NCBI RefSeq assembly: GCF_009674485.1
Contig: NZ_WKJJ01000010.1
Span: 186,001 to 250,000 of the forward strand
Direction: 5' to 3'
Length of the DNA stretch: 64,000 nucleotides
Origin: Pseudoduganella rivuli
GTDB taxonomy: Bacteria; Pseudomonadota; Gammaproteobacteria; Burkholderiales; Burkholderiaceae_D
Part shown: positions 24,881 through 34,635 of the stretch, piece by piece
Layout of the letters: each line of letters starts with the position of its first letter
Numbering within the stretch: position 1 is the first letter of the stretch
Translations under genes and position numbers: made by a program
The notes under the pieces: model-generated
What the model saw: only the letters and a program-made list of their open reading frames with translations
The model's database searches: none
What the model was told of the DNA's origin: nothing

Positions 24881-25811
24881 AGTGGGCGGTAGCCACGCCC
24901 GCCCCCATCGCCACGCCGATGGCCACCGCCAGCGAAATGCCGTGCGCCAGCATCAGCAGCGACCAGCGGAAAAACGTGGCCCAGCGGCTGCCGCCGTAGA
25001 CGCGCCGCATCGCCCAAGGCAGATAACCCACCAGCCAGCAGATTTCAAGGAAGCCCAGGAAATAGCCATCGGGCGTGAACTTGATCGCGGCAAACAGCAC
25101 GAAGGCGAATGCGCTGGTGTGCAAGGCGAACAGCAAGTGTTCGCCGTAGCGCCGCCCGGAACCGAGGTACAGGAATTTCAGGTACAGCGCGAACAGCGGC
25201 ATCAGCGCAAACATGGCGTACGGCCCGTATTTGAAGAAGCCCTCCGACATCACCTTGCCCCGCCCTTCGGTATCGAGCGTATTGAAGTAATCCACCTGCT
25301 TCATCAGGCCCGGCGCTTTTTCGCGCAGCTTGTCCGGTAACTCGATCTGGTTGCCGTTGGCGTCGACGGTCTTGCCATTCTTGATGATGTCGTTGCGGAT
25401 CCCGTCCGCCTCCTTGGCAATGTCGTTCTTCAACTCTTCCTGCTGCGCGGCGACGATCGCCTTGTCGGCCACCTTCACCGGTTCCACATTGGTGAATTTC
25501 AGCAGCGCGAAAAAGATGATCGACAGCGACAGGTACAGCCGCAGCGGCTCCACGTAACGCTTGCGGCGGCCCCGCATGTATTCCAGAGTCAGCAGGCCGG
25601 GCCGGAACATCAGCCGCGTGAACGTCCCCCACAAGCGTCCTTCCAGCGCCACGTAATGGCCGATGAATTCATGGGCGAATTCCGCGAAGCTGGCCGCGTG
25701 CAGGTGCGTTTCCTGGCCACAGTGCTGGCAATAGTTGCCGCCGCCGGTGGGTGCGTCGCAGTTGGGGCAAATCGCCGGGATGTCGTGGTGATGGGCGACG
25801 TCATTCTTCAT
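24879..25811 (-). CDS. DUF3667-type membrane protein with N-terminal zinc ribbon
   Basis: The 310-residue protein starts with a zinc ribbon: Cys15 and Cys18 in CPNC, then CQHC about 13 residues later. A conserved segment of the DUF3667 family follows (HEFIGHYVALEGRLWGTFTRLMFRPG). Then come one membrane helix, a soluble loop rich in Lys/Glu, and three to four membrane helices at the C-terminus. The function of the family is unknown. It is monocistronic and converges with the VOC gene. Confidence 0.8.
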   Translation of the reverse strand: MKNDVAHHHDIPAICPNCDAPTGGGNYCQHCGQETHLHAASFAEFAHEFIGHYVALEGRLWGTFTRLMFRPGLLTLEYMRGRRKRYVEPLRLYLSLSIIFFALLKFTNVEPVKVADKAIVAAQQEELKNDIAKEADGIRNDIIKNGKTVDANGNQIELPDKLREKAPGLMKQVDYFNTLDTEGRGKVMSEGFFKYGPYAMFALMPLFALYLKFLYLGSGRRYGEHLLFALHTSAFAFVLFAAIKFTPDGYFLGFLEICWLVGYLPWAMRRVYGGSRWATFFRWSLLMLAHGISLAVAIGVAMGAGVATAH

Positions 25812-25956
25812 TGTTGGTCCTGTGCAGGTTCTTCAGCGTGGAAATGTTACCTGACTTCATGCTGATATTGCACTGTTTCAAAAAAGTTCAAACGGGCGAC
25901 TGCACACACTTGCACGGACTATGATGGGCCGCGAAGCGACGACAGGAGAACCCATC

Positions 25957-26214
25957 ATGGTGACGGAAGCCAAGGACCGCCAGGTCAATACCGCACTGCC
26001 GGCCAAGAGCGACGACGGTAAACGCTTGCCGCATGAGCGCGACGAATCGCCGGACGGTCAGCCGCCGAAACCCCGCAGCGTGATCCAGCAGGCGGCCAGC
26101 GACCTTGAGCAAGGGCTGGTCGACACCGATATGCACGGAGTGCGCGGTGTGGAAAAAGTGCAACCGAAGACGCCCGGCGAGGCGCAGCCGCAACCCGGCA
26201 GCAAGCGCGACTAA
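25957..26214 (+). CDS. Small disordered hydrophilic protein, unknown function
   Basis: 85 residues, starting at ATG 25957 with AGGAGA upstream. The sequence is rich in Lys, Asp, Glu, Pro and Gln (LPHERDESPDGQPPKPRS), has no Cys and no hydrophobic span, and is probably unfolded. It lies 28 bases before the sorbosone-dehydrogenase-like gene and may be co-transcribed with it. Similar small hydrophilic proteins in related genomes are often stress-induced; no family is claimed. Confidence 0.6.
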   Translation: MVTEAKDRQVNTALPAKSDDGKRLPHERDESPDGQPPKPRSVIQQAASDLEQGLVDTDMHGVRGVEKVQPKTPGEAQPQPGSKRD

Positions 26215-26242
26215 CCAACTGAATGCACGACGGGAGCCAACG

Positions 26243-27565
26243 ATGAAGCCAGCAGTACCGTTCGCCGCCATGCCGTTTGCCTTGCTTGCGGCGCTCAGCA
26301 TCGATGCAGGGGCCCAGCAGGCGGGTTATCCGCCCGGCTTCGGTCCTTCTCCCGCATTGCCGCAACCGGAACAATCGCTGATCCCGACCGTCAACGTGGC
26401 GCCCGTCGAACGCTTCAAGGACAACGAAACGCCCGTTGCCGCGCCAGGCTTCACGGTGCGCGCCTATGCGCGCAACCTGGACCATCCCCGCTGGGCTTAC
26501 GTGTTGCCGAACGGCGATGTGCTGGTGGTGGAAACCAATGCGCCGCCCAAGCCGGAGGACGGCAAGGGCATCAAGGGCGCCATCATGAAGTCGCAAATGA
26601 AAAAGGCCGGCGCCGTCACGGAATCGGCCAACCGCATTACCCTGCTGCGCGATATCGATGCGAACGGCATGGCAAAAACCCGCTCGGTATTCCTGCAAGG
26701 ATTGCATTCGCCGTTTGGCGTGGCGCTGGTGGGCAACGACTTATACGTGGCCAATACCGATGCCGTGCTGAAGTTCCCGTATCAGCCGGGGCAAACGTCG
26801 ATCACGGCGCGCGGCGCGAAAGTCATGGATTTGCCCGGCGGGACACTGAACCATCACTGGACCAAGAACATCATCGCCAGCCAGGATGGCAAGACGCTGT
26901 ATGCCACCGTGGGCTCCAACAGCAACGTGGCGGAAAACGGCATGGAGCGCGAAGAAGGCCGCGCCGCCATCTGGCAACTGGACCTGGCCACCAGCAAGGC
27001 GACGCTGTTCGCGACAGGCTTGCGCAATCCGAACGGCATGGCGTGGCAACCGCAATCGAAAGCATTGTGGACAGTCGTCAATGAACGCGATGAACTGGGT
27101 AACGACCTGGTGCCCGATTACCTGACGTCCGTGAAACAGGGCGGCTTTTACGGCTGGCCCTACAGCTATTTCGGCCAGCACGTCGATACCCGCGTGAAGG
27201 AACAGAAACCGGACCTGGTGGCCAGGGCCATCGCGCCGGACTATGCGCTGGGCGGCCATACCGCGTCGCTGGGCCTGGCTTTTTATGAGGGGAACCTGTT
27301 CCCCGCAACCTACCGTGGCGGCGCATTCATCGGCCAGCACGGTTCCTGGAACCGCAAGCCCCACAGCGGCTACAAGGTGGTCTTCGTGCCGTTTGCCAAT
27401 GGCCAGCCATCGGGGCCGCCGCAAGACTTCCTGAGCGGATTCCTCAGCGCCGAAGGCAAGGCCCGTGGCCGGCCCGTCGGCGTCGCAGTAGACAAGGCGG
27501 GCGCATTGCTGGTGGTGGACGACGTTGCCAACGTCGTCTGGCGCGTCACGCCGAAGGGAAGTTGA
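26243..27565 (+). CDS. PQQ-type sorbosone/glucose dehydrogenase-like beta-propeller, secreted
   Basis: The 440-residue protein has a signal peptide (about 1-24, cleavage after ALSIDAGA). A six-bladed propeller follows, of the L-sorbosone dehydrogenase/soluble aldose dehydrogenase family: SANRITLLRDIDANG, LRNPNGMAWQP, FYGWPYSYFG and FIGQHGSWNRKP. The family oxidises sugars or aldehydes with PQQ and Ca2+ in the periplasm. No haem motif is present, so electrons would go to a separate acceptor. It lies directly after the small hydrophilic gene and before the PRC-barrel gene. The substrate is unknown. Confidence 0.8.
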   Translation: MKPAVPFAAMPFALLAALSIDAGAQQAGYPPGFGPSPALPQPEQSLIPTVNVAPVERFKDNETPVAAPGFTVRAYARNLDHPRWAYVLPNGDVLVVETNAPPKPEDGKGIKGAIMKSQMKKAGAVTESANRITLLRDIDANGMAKTRSVFLQGLHSPFGVALVGNDLYVANTDAVLKFPYQPGQTSITARGAKVMDLPGGTLNHHWTKNIIASQDGKTLYATVGSNSNVAENGMEREEGRAAIWQLDLATSKATLFATGLRNPNGMAWQPQSKALWTVVNERDELGNDLVPDYLTSVKQGGFYGWPYSYFGQHVDTRVKEQKPDLVARAIAPDYALGGHTASLGLAFYEGNLFPATYRGGAFIGQHGSWNRKPHSGYKVVFVPFANGQPSGPPQDFLSGFLSAEGKARGRPVGVAVDKAGALLVVDDVANVVWRVTPKGS

Positions 27566-27636
27566 ACCATCGGCATCGGGCGAACTGATACCACACTTTC
27601 GCCGGTATGGCCCGGCCGGCTTTCATGGAGATCGTT

Positions 27637-28230
27637 ATGAGCTACTTGGACAGAGATAAATTCGGCATTTACCGCGACCGCGACGACAACGATGGTCCGG
27701 GGCCGCGCCTGATGGGCGCCGACACCCTGCTGGGTGAAGACGTCTATAACCGCCAGGATGAAGACCTGGGCGACATCAAGGAAATCATGCTGGACATGCA
27801 GAGCGGCCGCATCTCGTACGCCGTGCTGTCGTTCGGCGGCCTGCTGGGCATGGGCGACAAGCTGTTTGCCGTGCCATGGCAAGCGCTGGAACTGGATACG
27901 ACCAATAAACGCTTCATCCTCGACGTCAGCAAGGAGCGCCTGGAAAACGCGCCGGGCTTCGACAAGGACCGCTGGCCGGACATGGCCAGCAGCGAATTCA
28001 CGTCGCAAATCCACGGCTTCTACGGCACGCATCCGGAAGCGGGCTACCGCACCGCCACCGGCAGCGTGATGGGACAAGGGACCAACACCATGCAAAGCAG
28101 CCCGTCAACGTCCGCCACGTACAGCACCGGCCAGGGCAACATCAGCCGCGGCTCGGGCTTGTCGAGCCAGAGCGCGACGGATGACGCGAAGGATTTACAC
28201 CTGCGCGATAAGGACACCGGCAAGTATTAA
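27637..28230 (+). CDS. PRC-barrel domain protein
   Basis: The 197-residue cytoplasmic protein has an N-terminal PRC-barrel fold (about 30-110; GADTLLGEDVYNRQDEDLGDIKEIML and AVLSFGGLLGMGDKLFAVPW). A low-complexity Ser/Thr/Gly-rich tail ends in DLHLRDKDTGKY. Proteins of this type are often induced by osmotic or desiccation stress. Start MSYLDRDKF at 27637 follows GGAGATC. A terminator-like palindrome lies just downstream. Confidence 0.8.
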   Translation: MSYLDRDKFGIYRDRDDNDGPGPRLMGADTLLGEDVYNRQDEDLGDIKEIMLDMQSGRISYAVLSFGGLLGMGDKLFAVPWQALELDTTNKRFILDVSKERLENAPGFDKDRWPDMASSEFTSQIHGFYGTHPEAGYRTATGSVMGQGTNTMQSSPSTSATYSTGQGNISRGSGLSSQSATDDAKDLHLRDKDTGKY

Positions 28231-28232
28231 CC

Positions 28233-28270
28233 CGTAGGGCGGCTTCCGCTGCGCGGAAACCGCCCTGCTT
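28233..28270 (+). repeat. Extragenic palindrome / terminator (same family as 707-780)
   Basis: GGGCGG C TTCCGC (28237-28249), loop TGC, GCGGAA A CCGCCC (28253-28265) makes a nearly perfect 13-base stem, followed by TGCTTTTTATG. It carries the same GTAGGGCGG...TTCC...GGAA...CCGCC unit found at 707-780. It lies between convergent genes and could end transcription of the PRC-barrel gene. Confidence 0.75.
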
Positions 28271-28271
28271 T

Positions 28272-31200
28272 TTATGCGCGCTTCATCATGACGAACTGGC
28301 TCTTTGCGTGCATCTGCGGGCGCAGCGCATCGAGTTCCTGCTGCGCCTTTTCCAGGTTGGCCAGTTTCACGTGGCCAAAGCCCCGCACTTTTTCCGGCAC
28401 GGACGCCAGCTTCAACGCCACCGGCTTGTTCTCTGCCGTCAGCCCGTTCGCCAGCTCTTCCACCAGCGCCATCACCTGGTCACGCCACGCGCGTTCGGTG
28501 CGGCGTTCTTCCGTGTAGCCGAATACATCGAGCGCGGTGCCGCGCAAGCCTTTCAGCTTGGCCAGCATGCCCATGGCCGGCAGCATCCAGGCGCCGAACG
28601 TCCGTTTGGCCGGGATGTCCGTACCCGGTTTATTTTTCGGCAGCAGCGGCGGCGCCATGTGGAATTGCAGCTTGAAGTCGCCGTCGAACTGGTCGGCGAT
28701 TTGCGCGCGGAATACCGGATCCGCATGCAGCCGCGCCACTTCGTATTCATCCTTGTACGCCATGGCCTTGTACAGGCTGCGCGCCACGGCTTTCGACAGC
28801 GCCAGCTTCGAACCTTCGCCTTCCAGCGTCCGTTCTTTTTGCTCGACCAGGCGCACCAGCGCCACGTAACGGTCCGCATACCGGCTGTCCTGGTAATCCG
28901 TCAGCAGCTTCACACGCAGGGCGATGATCTCTTCCAGCGACTTCGGCTGAGCAAACTGGATCACCTGCTGCGGCTGCGCCAGGCGGTCCACCGCACCCAT
29001 ATCGGCAGCGGCCAGGCGGCCCAGCATGAACGCGCGTTTATTGAGGTCGATCGCCACGCCATTCAATTCAATGGCGCGCATCATGGCAGGCATGCCGACC
29101 GGCACCAGGCCCCGCTGCCATGCATAGCCCAGCATGACGATGTTGGCCGTGATTTGTTCGCCCAGCGCGCGCAGCGCCAGGTCGGCCGGGTTGATGCCGA
29201 ACACGTTGTCGTCGCCGGCGCCATGGCGCAGCTTGGCCAGCAAGCCATGCTTGTCGATGTCGGCATCCGGATTGCGCGTGAATTCCGCCGTCGGCGTTTC
29301 ACGCTCGTTGGCCACCACTTGCGTGTGGCCGCGGCGCATCACGGACAACGCCTCCGGCATGGCCGCCACCACCAGGTCGCATGCCAGCAAGGCGTCGGCC
29401 TGCTGCAAGTCGATGCGCACCTGGTTCAGCAGTGCGGGCGATGCGGCCACGCGCACGTGCGACATCACGGCGCCGCCCTTTTGCGCAAAGCCCATGAAGT
29501 CCAGCGCGGAAGCGCCCTTGCCTTCCAGGTGGGCCGCCATCGTGATCAGCGCGCCCAGCGTCACCACGCCGGTGCCGCCGATTCCGGCCACCAGCATTTC
29601 AAACGGTTTCGCAAAAGCGTAAGCGGGCGGCAACGGATGCGGCGCCAGCATGTCTTCCAGCTGTTGCAGCGACACTTGCGCGGCGGCGGGCTTTTTCAAT
29701 GCACCGCCCAGCACCGACACGAACGACGGGCAGAAACCTTCCACGCACGAGTAATCCTTGTTGCACGACGATTGCTCGATCTGGCGCTTGCGGCCCAGGT
29801 CGGTTTCCAGCGGCAGGATCGACAGGCAGTTCGACTGCGTGCCGCAATCGCCGCACCCTTCGCAGACGGCGGAATTGATCATCATGCGGCGGGCCGGATC
29901 CGGGAACACGGTTTTACCAGGCTTGTTCTGCTTGCGGCGGCGGCGCTTTTCAGCGGCGCAGGTCTGGTCGTAAATCAGCACCGTCACGCCTTGCGTATCG
30001 CGCAATTCGCGCTGCACCACGTCCAGCTCTTCGCGCGGACGCACCGGCACGCCGGCCGGTAACGTGACATCCGCGTAGCGCGCCACGTCGTCCGTCACCA
30101 CCACGACTTTGCTGGCGCCTTCCGACACCACCTGCTGCGCGATTTGCGGTACCGACAAGCCGCCGTCGACCGGCTGGCCGCCCGTCATCGCCACGGCGTC
30201 GTTGTACAGGATCTTGTAAGTGATATTGGTTTTCGCCGCGATCGCCTGGCGCACGGCCAGGTAGCCGGAGTGGTAATACGTGCCGTCACCGAGGTTCTGG
30301 AACACGTGCGGCGCCTTCACGAAACGGGAAGCCGCCACCCACGTCACGCCTTCGCCGCCCATCTGCGTCAGGTTGAACGTGTCGCGCTCCATCCACGTCG
30401 CCATGAAGTGGCAGCCGATGCCGGCCAGCGCGCGGGAACCTTCCGGCAATTTGGTCGACGTGTTGTGCGGGCAGCCCGAGCAGAAATACGGCGTGCGCTT
30501 GACGGCGTCCGCGCTGTTCGACAACAGGTCGGCGGCGCAGAACGATGGCAGCTGGCGCTCCAGGCCCAGTTGCGGCAGCAATGGCGCCAGCCAGCGGATC
30601 AGCGCCGGCGCGATGCGCGACGGGCGCAATTCGCCCAGCGCGGACAGCAGCGGCTCGCCCTGCGCATCGGTCTTGCCGAGGATGACGGGACGGCTGGCGG
30701 CCGGCATGTTGTACAGCAAGCCTTTCAGCTGGTCTTCGATCACCGGGCCTTTTTCTTCGACCACAAGGATTTGCTCCAGGCCTTCCGCGAACGAGAACAA
30801 ACGGCTGCGTTCCAGCGGATACGTCATGCCCGGCTTGTACAGGCGGATGCCCAGCTGTTCCAGCAAATCAAACGAGACGCCCATACGCTGCAGCGCTTCC
30901 ATCAAATCGAGGTAAGCCTTGCCGGCGCTGATGATGCCCAGCTTCGCTTGCGGCGCTTTCACCACCAGCTTATCGATGGAATTGACCTTGGCAAAGGCTT
31001 GCACCGCATCCAGCTTGGCCGCCAGGCGCTGCTCCAGCGCCAGCGACGGCAAGTCCGGCCAGCGGTAGTGCAAGCCGCCCGGCGGGTACAGGTAATCGGT
31101 GGGAACGTTGTAATCGTTCGGCGGCGGCAATTCCACCACGGCGCCGCCTTCGACGGTTTCCGAAATCGCCTTGAAGCCGACCCAGTTGCCGGAAAAACGC

Positions 31201-31823
31201 GACAGTGCCCAGCCATACAAGCCGAATTCAAAGTATTCCTCGATATTGGCGGGATTGACCACCGGCATTTGCCAGGCCATCAGCGCCTGTTCGCTCTGGT
31301 GCGGCATCGACGACGACACGCAGCCATGGTCGTCGCCCAGCACCACCAGCACGCCGCCGTGCGGCGACGAACCATAGACGTTGCCGTGCTTGAGCGCATC
31401 GCCGGAGCGGTCGACGCCGGGGCCTTTGCCGTACCACATGGCAAACACGCCTTCGACGGTACGGGTCGGGTCGGATTCCACCTGCTGCGAACCCAGTACG
31501 GCGGTGGCGCCCAGGTCTTCATTGATGGCAGGCAGGAATTCAATCGATGCTTCTTTCAGCAGCGGCGCGATGCGCCATGCTTCCTGGTCGACCGCGCCCA
31601 GCGGCGAACCGCGATAGCCGGAAATGAAGCCGGCCGTATGCAAGCCATGGCGTTCGTCGAGCCGTTTTTGCATGATCATCATGCGCAACAGCGCCTGCGT
31701 GCCGGTGATGAAAATACGGCCCGTTTCACGGCGCATATTGTCGTCGAGACGGTAATCCGGGTCGGCCAGGCCATCCGGTCCCGGTACCTGTTTTACGTCC
31801 CCCACATCGTTCATCGACCCCAT
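28272..31823 (-). CDS. Indolepyruvate:ferredoxin oxidoreductase family protein (fused alpha/beta subunits)
   Basis: The 1,183-residue protein has an N-terminal thiamine-diphosphate/pyrimidine part (INEDLGATAVLGSQQ, VVLGDDHGCVSSS), a middle TPP-binding part (PYFCSGCPHNTSTKLPEGS) and a [4Fe-4S] ferredoxin-type segment. The segment reads CEGCGDCGTQSNC and, further on, CNKDYSCVEGFC. A C-terminal gamma domain follows (LVAGIGGTGVVTLGALI). This is the long single-chain form common in proteobacteria. By family it decarboxylates aryl-2-oxoacids such as indolepyruvate to acyl-CoA, with ferredoxin. A divergent Lrp/AsnC regulator 146 bases away is likely to control it by amino-acid supply. Confidence 0.88.
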   Translation of the reverse strand: MGSMNDVGDVKQVPGPDGLADPDYRLDDNMRRETGRIFITGTQALLRMMIMQKRLDERHGLHTAGFISGYRGSPLGAVDQEAWRIAPLLKEASIEFLPAINEDLGATAVLGSQQVESDPTRTVEGVFAMWYGKGPGVDRSGDALKHGNVYGSSPHGGVLVVLGDDHGCVSSSMPHQSEQALMAWQMPVVNPANIEEYFEFGLYGWALSRFSGNWVGFKAISETVEGGAVVELPPPNDYNVPTDYLYPPGGLHYRWPDLPSLALEQRLAAKLDAVQAFAKVNSIDKLVVKAPQAKLGIISAGKAYLDLMEALQRMGVSFDLLEQLGIRLYKPGMTYPLERSRLFSFAEGLEQILVVEEKGPVIEDQLKGLLYNMPAASRPVILGKTDAQGEPLLSALGELRPSRIAPALIRWLAPLLPQLGLERQLPSFCAADLLSNSADAVKRTPYFCSGCPHNTSTKLPEGSRALAGIGCHFMATWMERDTFNLTQMGGEGVTWVAASRFVKAPHVFQNLGDGTYYHSGYLAVRQAIAAKTNITYKILYNDAVAMTGGQPVDGGLSVPQIAQQVVSEGASKVVVVTDDVARYADVTLPAGVPVRPREELDVVQRELRDTQGVTVLIYDQTCAAEKRRRRKQNKPGKTVFPDPARRMMINSAVCEGCGDCGTQSNCLSILPLETDLGRKRQIEQSSCNKDYSCVEGFCPSFVSVLGGALKKPAAAQVSLQQLEDMLAPHPLPPAYAFAKPFEMLVAGIGGTGVVTLGALITMAAHLEGKGASALDFMGFAQKGGAVMSHVRVAASPALLNQVRIDLQQADALLACDLVVAAMPEALSVMRRGHTQVVANERETPTAEFTRNPDADIDKHGLLAKLRHGAGDDNVFGINPADLALRALGEQITANIVMLGYAWQRGLVPVGMPAMMRAIELNGVAIDLNKRAFMLGRLAAADMGAVDRLAQPQQVIQFAQPKSLEEIIALRVKLLTDYQDSRYADRYVALVRLVEQKERTLEGEGSKLALSKAVARSLYKAMAYKDEYEVARLHADPVFRAQIADQFDGDFKLQFHMAPPLLPKNKPGTDIPAKRTFGAWMLPAMGMLAKLKGLRGTALDVFGYTEERRTERAWRDQVMALVEELANGLTAENKPVALKLASVPEKVRGFGHVKLANLEKAQQELDALRPQMHAKSQFVMMKRA

Positions 31824-31969
31824 TTTTCTCTTCCTCCAAAGCTTGTATAGGCAGGCTGATCGCCTGTAACATTGATGCAGAGATAGTAGGAGCAGGGGGG
31901 CGGAATAATTTTTCTGCTTTACATCAGAAACAGCTCAAAAAAGTACAGCATTTTTATTTTTAGGCTTTC

Positions 31970-32440
31970 ATGGAAAATTCCACTTTCGATGCGGCTTCGC
32001 TGAAAATTCTTAGCGAATTGCAACAAAATAGCCGCATTTCGACCAACGAACTTGCTGAAAAAGTGGGCATGTCGGCGACCCCTTGCTGGCGCCGCCAAAA
32101 GGAGCTGGAAGAGAAAGGTGTGATCACGCGTTACGCCGCCATCGTCGACCGGCGCAAGGTGGAGTTATCGCAATGTTGCATGTTGCACATTTCGCTGACG
32201 CGGCATGACGCCACCGTGGTGGCGGGCTTTGAAAACGCCATGCAACTGCGGCCGGAAGTGATGGAGTGCTATGAAGTGACGGGCAATTCCGATTACATGG
32301 TCAAGCTGGTGGTCAGGGACATGAATGCGTACCACGACTTCCTGCACAACGTGCTGCTGAAGTTGCCAGGCGTGTCGCAAGTCAATACCAGTGTCGCGCT
32401 GCGCGAAGTCAAATACGAAACAGCGCTGCCGCTGGCTTGA
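31970..32440 (+). CDS. Lrp/AsnC-family transcriptional regulator
   Basis: 156 residues with an N-terminal winged helix-turn-helix (ILSELQQNSRISTNELAEKVGMSATPCWRR) and a C-terminal RAM effector domain (about 75-150; VTGNSDYMVKLVVRDMNAYHDFL). Members sense amino acids and form octamers. It is divergent from the indolepyruvate oxidoreductase gene, sharing an AT-rich 146-base region suited to Lrp-type binding; control of that gene is inference from position. Confidence 0.93.
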   Translation: MENSTFDAASLKILSELQQNSRISTNELAEKVGMSATPCWRRQKELEEKGVITRYAAIVDRRKVELSQCCMLHISLTRHDATVVAGFENAMQLRPEVMECYEVTGNSDYMVKLVVRDMNAYHDFLHNVLLKLPGVSQVNTSVALREVKYETALPLA

Positions 32441-32462
32441 ATCAGCCGTTTTGAATCAGCGG

Positions 32463-34496
32463 TTAAGCACTCATCTCCGGGTCACTGACGCCATGGCGCC
32501 CCGATTCCAGGCGGCCCGCAAAACGCCGCATCCATTCCCCCGCCTGTACCGCGTAGTCATACCAGTCATGCTGGCCATCGAGCGCCAGCAAGATGCGCGC
32601 GCTCTCGCCCGGCGCCAGTGTGCGCCACTGCACCGGCGCTTCGCCGTAGGCCAGTTTGCGCAAGGCGACGTCACGCGGCGCCGCGCCATCGTTGCGCAAC
32701 GTGACGCGCAAGGCGCCGTTGAATGGCGCCAGTTCCAGCGCCAGCGCGGCATCCGCCGCATCGAGCGTCCCTTGCAGGCGGCGGTGGAAGCCGTTCGGTC
32801 CCAGCACCCATAAATCGTAGCGGCCCTGGTCCGCCGCTGCGGGAGTCCACAGGTCGTCGAGCGATTTGCCCGCTTCCACCGTGTAGCGACGCGGGATGCG
32901 TTCCAGGTGCAACTGGTCATAGACGTGGAACACGGCGCCGGCCTGGCCGCTGTTGATGAAGCGCAGCGACACTTGCTGGCGTTCTGCCAGCACGCCGCAT
33001 TCGACCTCCAGCCGGTACGGCAAGGCGCGCGACGGCCGCACGCCGCGCGGCTGGCGCGGTGCGCTCTGGCCGGTTTCCCGCGGCACGTCGATGCCTGCCA
33101 GCGCGCGCTGTTCCCGGCGCCACGCATCGGCCCACTGCCTGCCGCGCGGCACCAGCGGTGGCGGCGACGCATCGGGATGGGCGAAGTCGAAGCAACTGGT
33201 CAGGTCGCCGCACACGGCGCGCCGCCACGGGCTGATGTTCGGTTCGCGCACGCCAAAGCGCACTTCCAGGAAGCGCAGGATGGACGTGTGGTCGAACACT
33301 TGCGAATTGACCCAGCCGCCCTTGCTCCACGGCGAAATCACCAGCATCGGCACGCGCGGGCCCAGGCCGTAGAGGCGCTTGTCCAGGTGGCATTCATCGT
33401 CGCAATCGGCGGTCGATGCCCCCGCTCGGCTGCCGTCGCGATTGAACGCGGGGGCGGCCGGCGGCGGCACGTGGTCGAAGAAGGCATCGTTTTCGTCATA
33501 CATTTGCAGGAATACCGTCTTGCTCCACACGGCCGGATCGGCCAGCAGTGCTTCCAGCACCTGCTGCGTATACATGCCGCCCTGTACCGGCGTCGATGGC
33601 CCAGGGTGTTCGCAATACAGGCGCGGCGCGACGATCCAGCTCACCTGCGGCAGGCGGCCGGCCACCACGTCGTCGCGCAAGCCTTGCAGGCTGGCGTCCC
33701 ACAGCGTGCTGGTCAACCCTTTTTCGTACAGCGGCCCGGCCTTGCTGTCGTACTGTTCCCGGAACGTGCGAAACACGGCCAGCATGTTGCAGTCGTAGTT
33801 GTCCTTCATGTCCTGGTACACCTTCCAGCTGATGCCGGCCTGCTCCAGGCGCTCCGCGTAAGTGGTCCAGCGAAAGCCCGCTTCGGGCCGGCCCAACCCT
33901 TCCATGCGGTTGTCGATGGCGGGGCCGCCATCCCGCCCCTGCGGGTCATTGGTGCCGGTCAGCATGTACAGGCGGTTGGGATTGGTGCCGCCCTGCAGTG
34001 AGCAGTGATACGCGTCGCACAGCGTGAAGGCGTCGGCCAGCGCGAACTGGAACGGCAATTCCTGGCGCGTGTAATATGCCATCGACGCGTCGGTCTTGGA
34101 ACGGGGCCAGAAATTCATGCGGCCGTCGTCCCACGCCGCCTGTGCGTCCGGCCACGTGTGCGGCAAATCCAGCGCACACTGCGCATTGCCCGCTGCCTGG
34201 TCGAGGTGGTACGGCATCACGATGCGGCGGCCATTGCTCTGTTCCCACACGCTGTTGCGGCCCTTGATGGGAATCGTGAAGCGGTCGCCAAAGCCGCGCA
34301 CCCCGGGCAAGCTGCCAAAATAATGGTCGAACGAACGGTTTTCCTGCATCAGGATCACCACGTGCTGCACATCCATCACGGTGCCGGTGGCGCTGTGCGC
34401 AGGCACCGCCAGCGCCTGGCGCAACAGCGGCGGCATGGCGCCGGTCAGTCCGGTGGCCAGCACCTGGCGCAGAAAACGGCGGCGTTTAACGGTCAC
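32463..34496 (-). CDS. Phosphocholine-specific phospholipase C, Tat-exported
   Basis: About 677 residues. GTG 34496 is chosen because GAGGAG precedes it and it puts a twin-arginine signal at the start (KRRRFLRQVL at residues 4-13). The catalytic phosphoesterase domain covers about 40-480, with the family block VVILMQENRSFDHYFGSLPG and the metal-site Asp/Glu in MYDENDAFFDHVPPP. Two C-terminal DUF756-type domains follow. It hydrolyses phosphatidylcholine or sphingomyelin outside the cell. Tat export and the two C-terminal domains match PlcH/PlcN of Pseudomonas. It is monocistronic, with its stop 23 bases from the Lrp gene's stop. Confidence 0.9.
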   Translation of the reverse strand: MTVKRRRFLRQVLATGLTGAMPPLLRQALAVPAHSATGTVMDVQHVVILMQENRSFDHYFGSLPGVRGFGDRFTIPIKGRNSVWEQSNGRRIVMPYHLDQAAGNAQCALDLPHTWPDAQAAWDDGRMNFWPRSKTDASMAYYTRQELPFQFALADAFTLCDAYHCSLQGGTNPNRLYMLTGTNDPQGRDGGPAIDNRMEGLGRPEAGFRWTTYAERLEQAGISWKVYQDMKDNYDCNMLAVFRTFREQYDSKAGPLYEKGLTSTLWDASLQGLRDDVVAGRLPQVSWIVAPRLYCEHPGPSTPVQGGMYTQQVLEALLADPAVWSKTVFLQMYDENDAFFDHVPPPAAPAFNRDGSRAGASTADCDDECHLDKRLYGLGPRVPMLVISPWSKGGWVNSQVFDHTSILRFLEVRFGVREPNISPWRRAVCGDLTSCFDFAHPDASPPPLVPRGRQWADAWRREQRALAGIDVPRETGQSAPRQPRGVRPSRALPYRLEVECGVLAERQQVSLRFINSGQAGAVFHVYDQLHLERIPRRYTVEAGKSLDDLWTPAAADQGRYDLWVLGPNGFHRRLQGTLDAADAALALELAPFNGALRVTLRNDGAAPRDVALRKLAYGEAPVQWRTLAPGESARILLALDGQHDWYDYAVQAGEWMRRFAGRLESGRHGVSDPEMSA

Positions 34497-34635
34497 TGCA
34501 TTCTCCTCGCAACGGCAATAGGTTAACGTTATCACAATGGCGCGCGGATGCAACTGTTTTTTATGCGCGACCGCCGCCTGCACGGATTGCGGGCAGCGCC
34601 TACAATCGTTGTTTTACCCTCAAGGCAACCACACC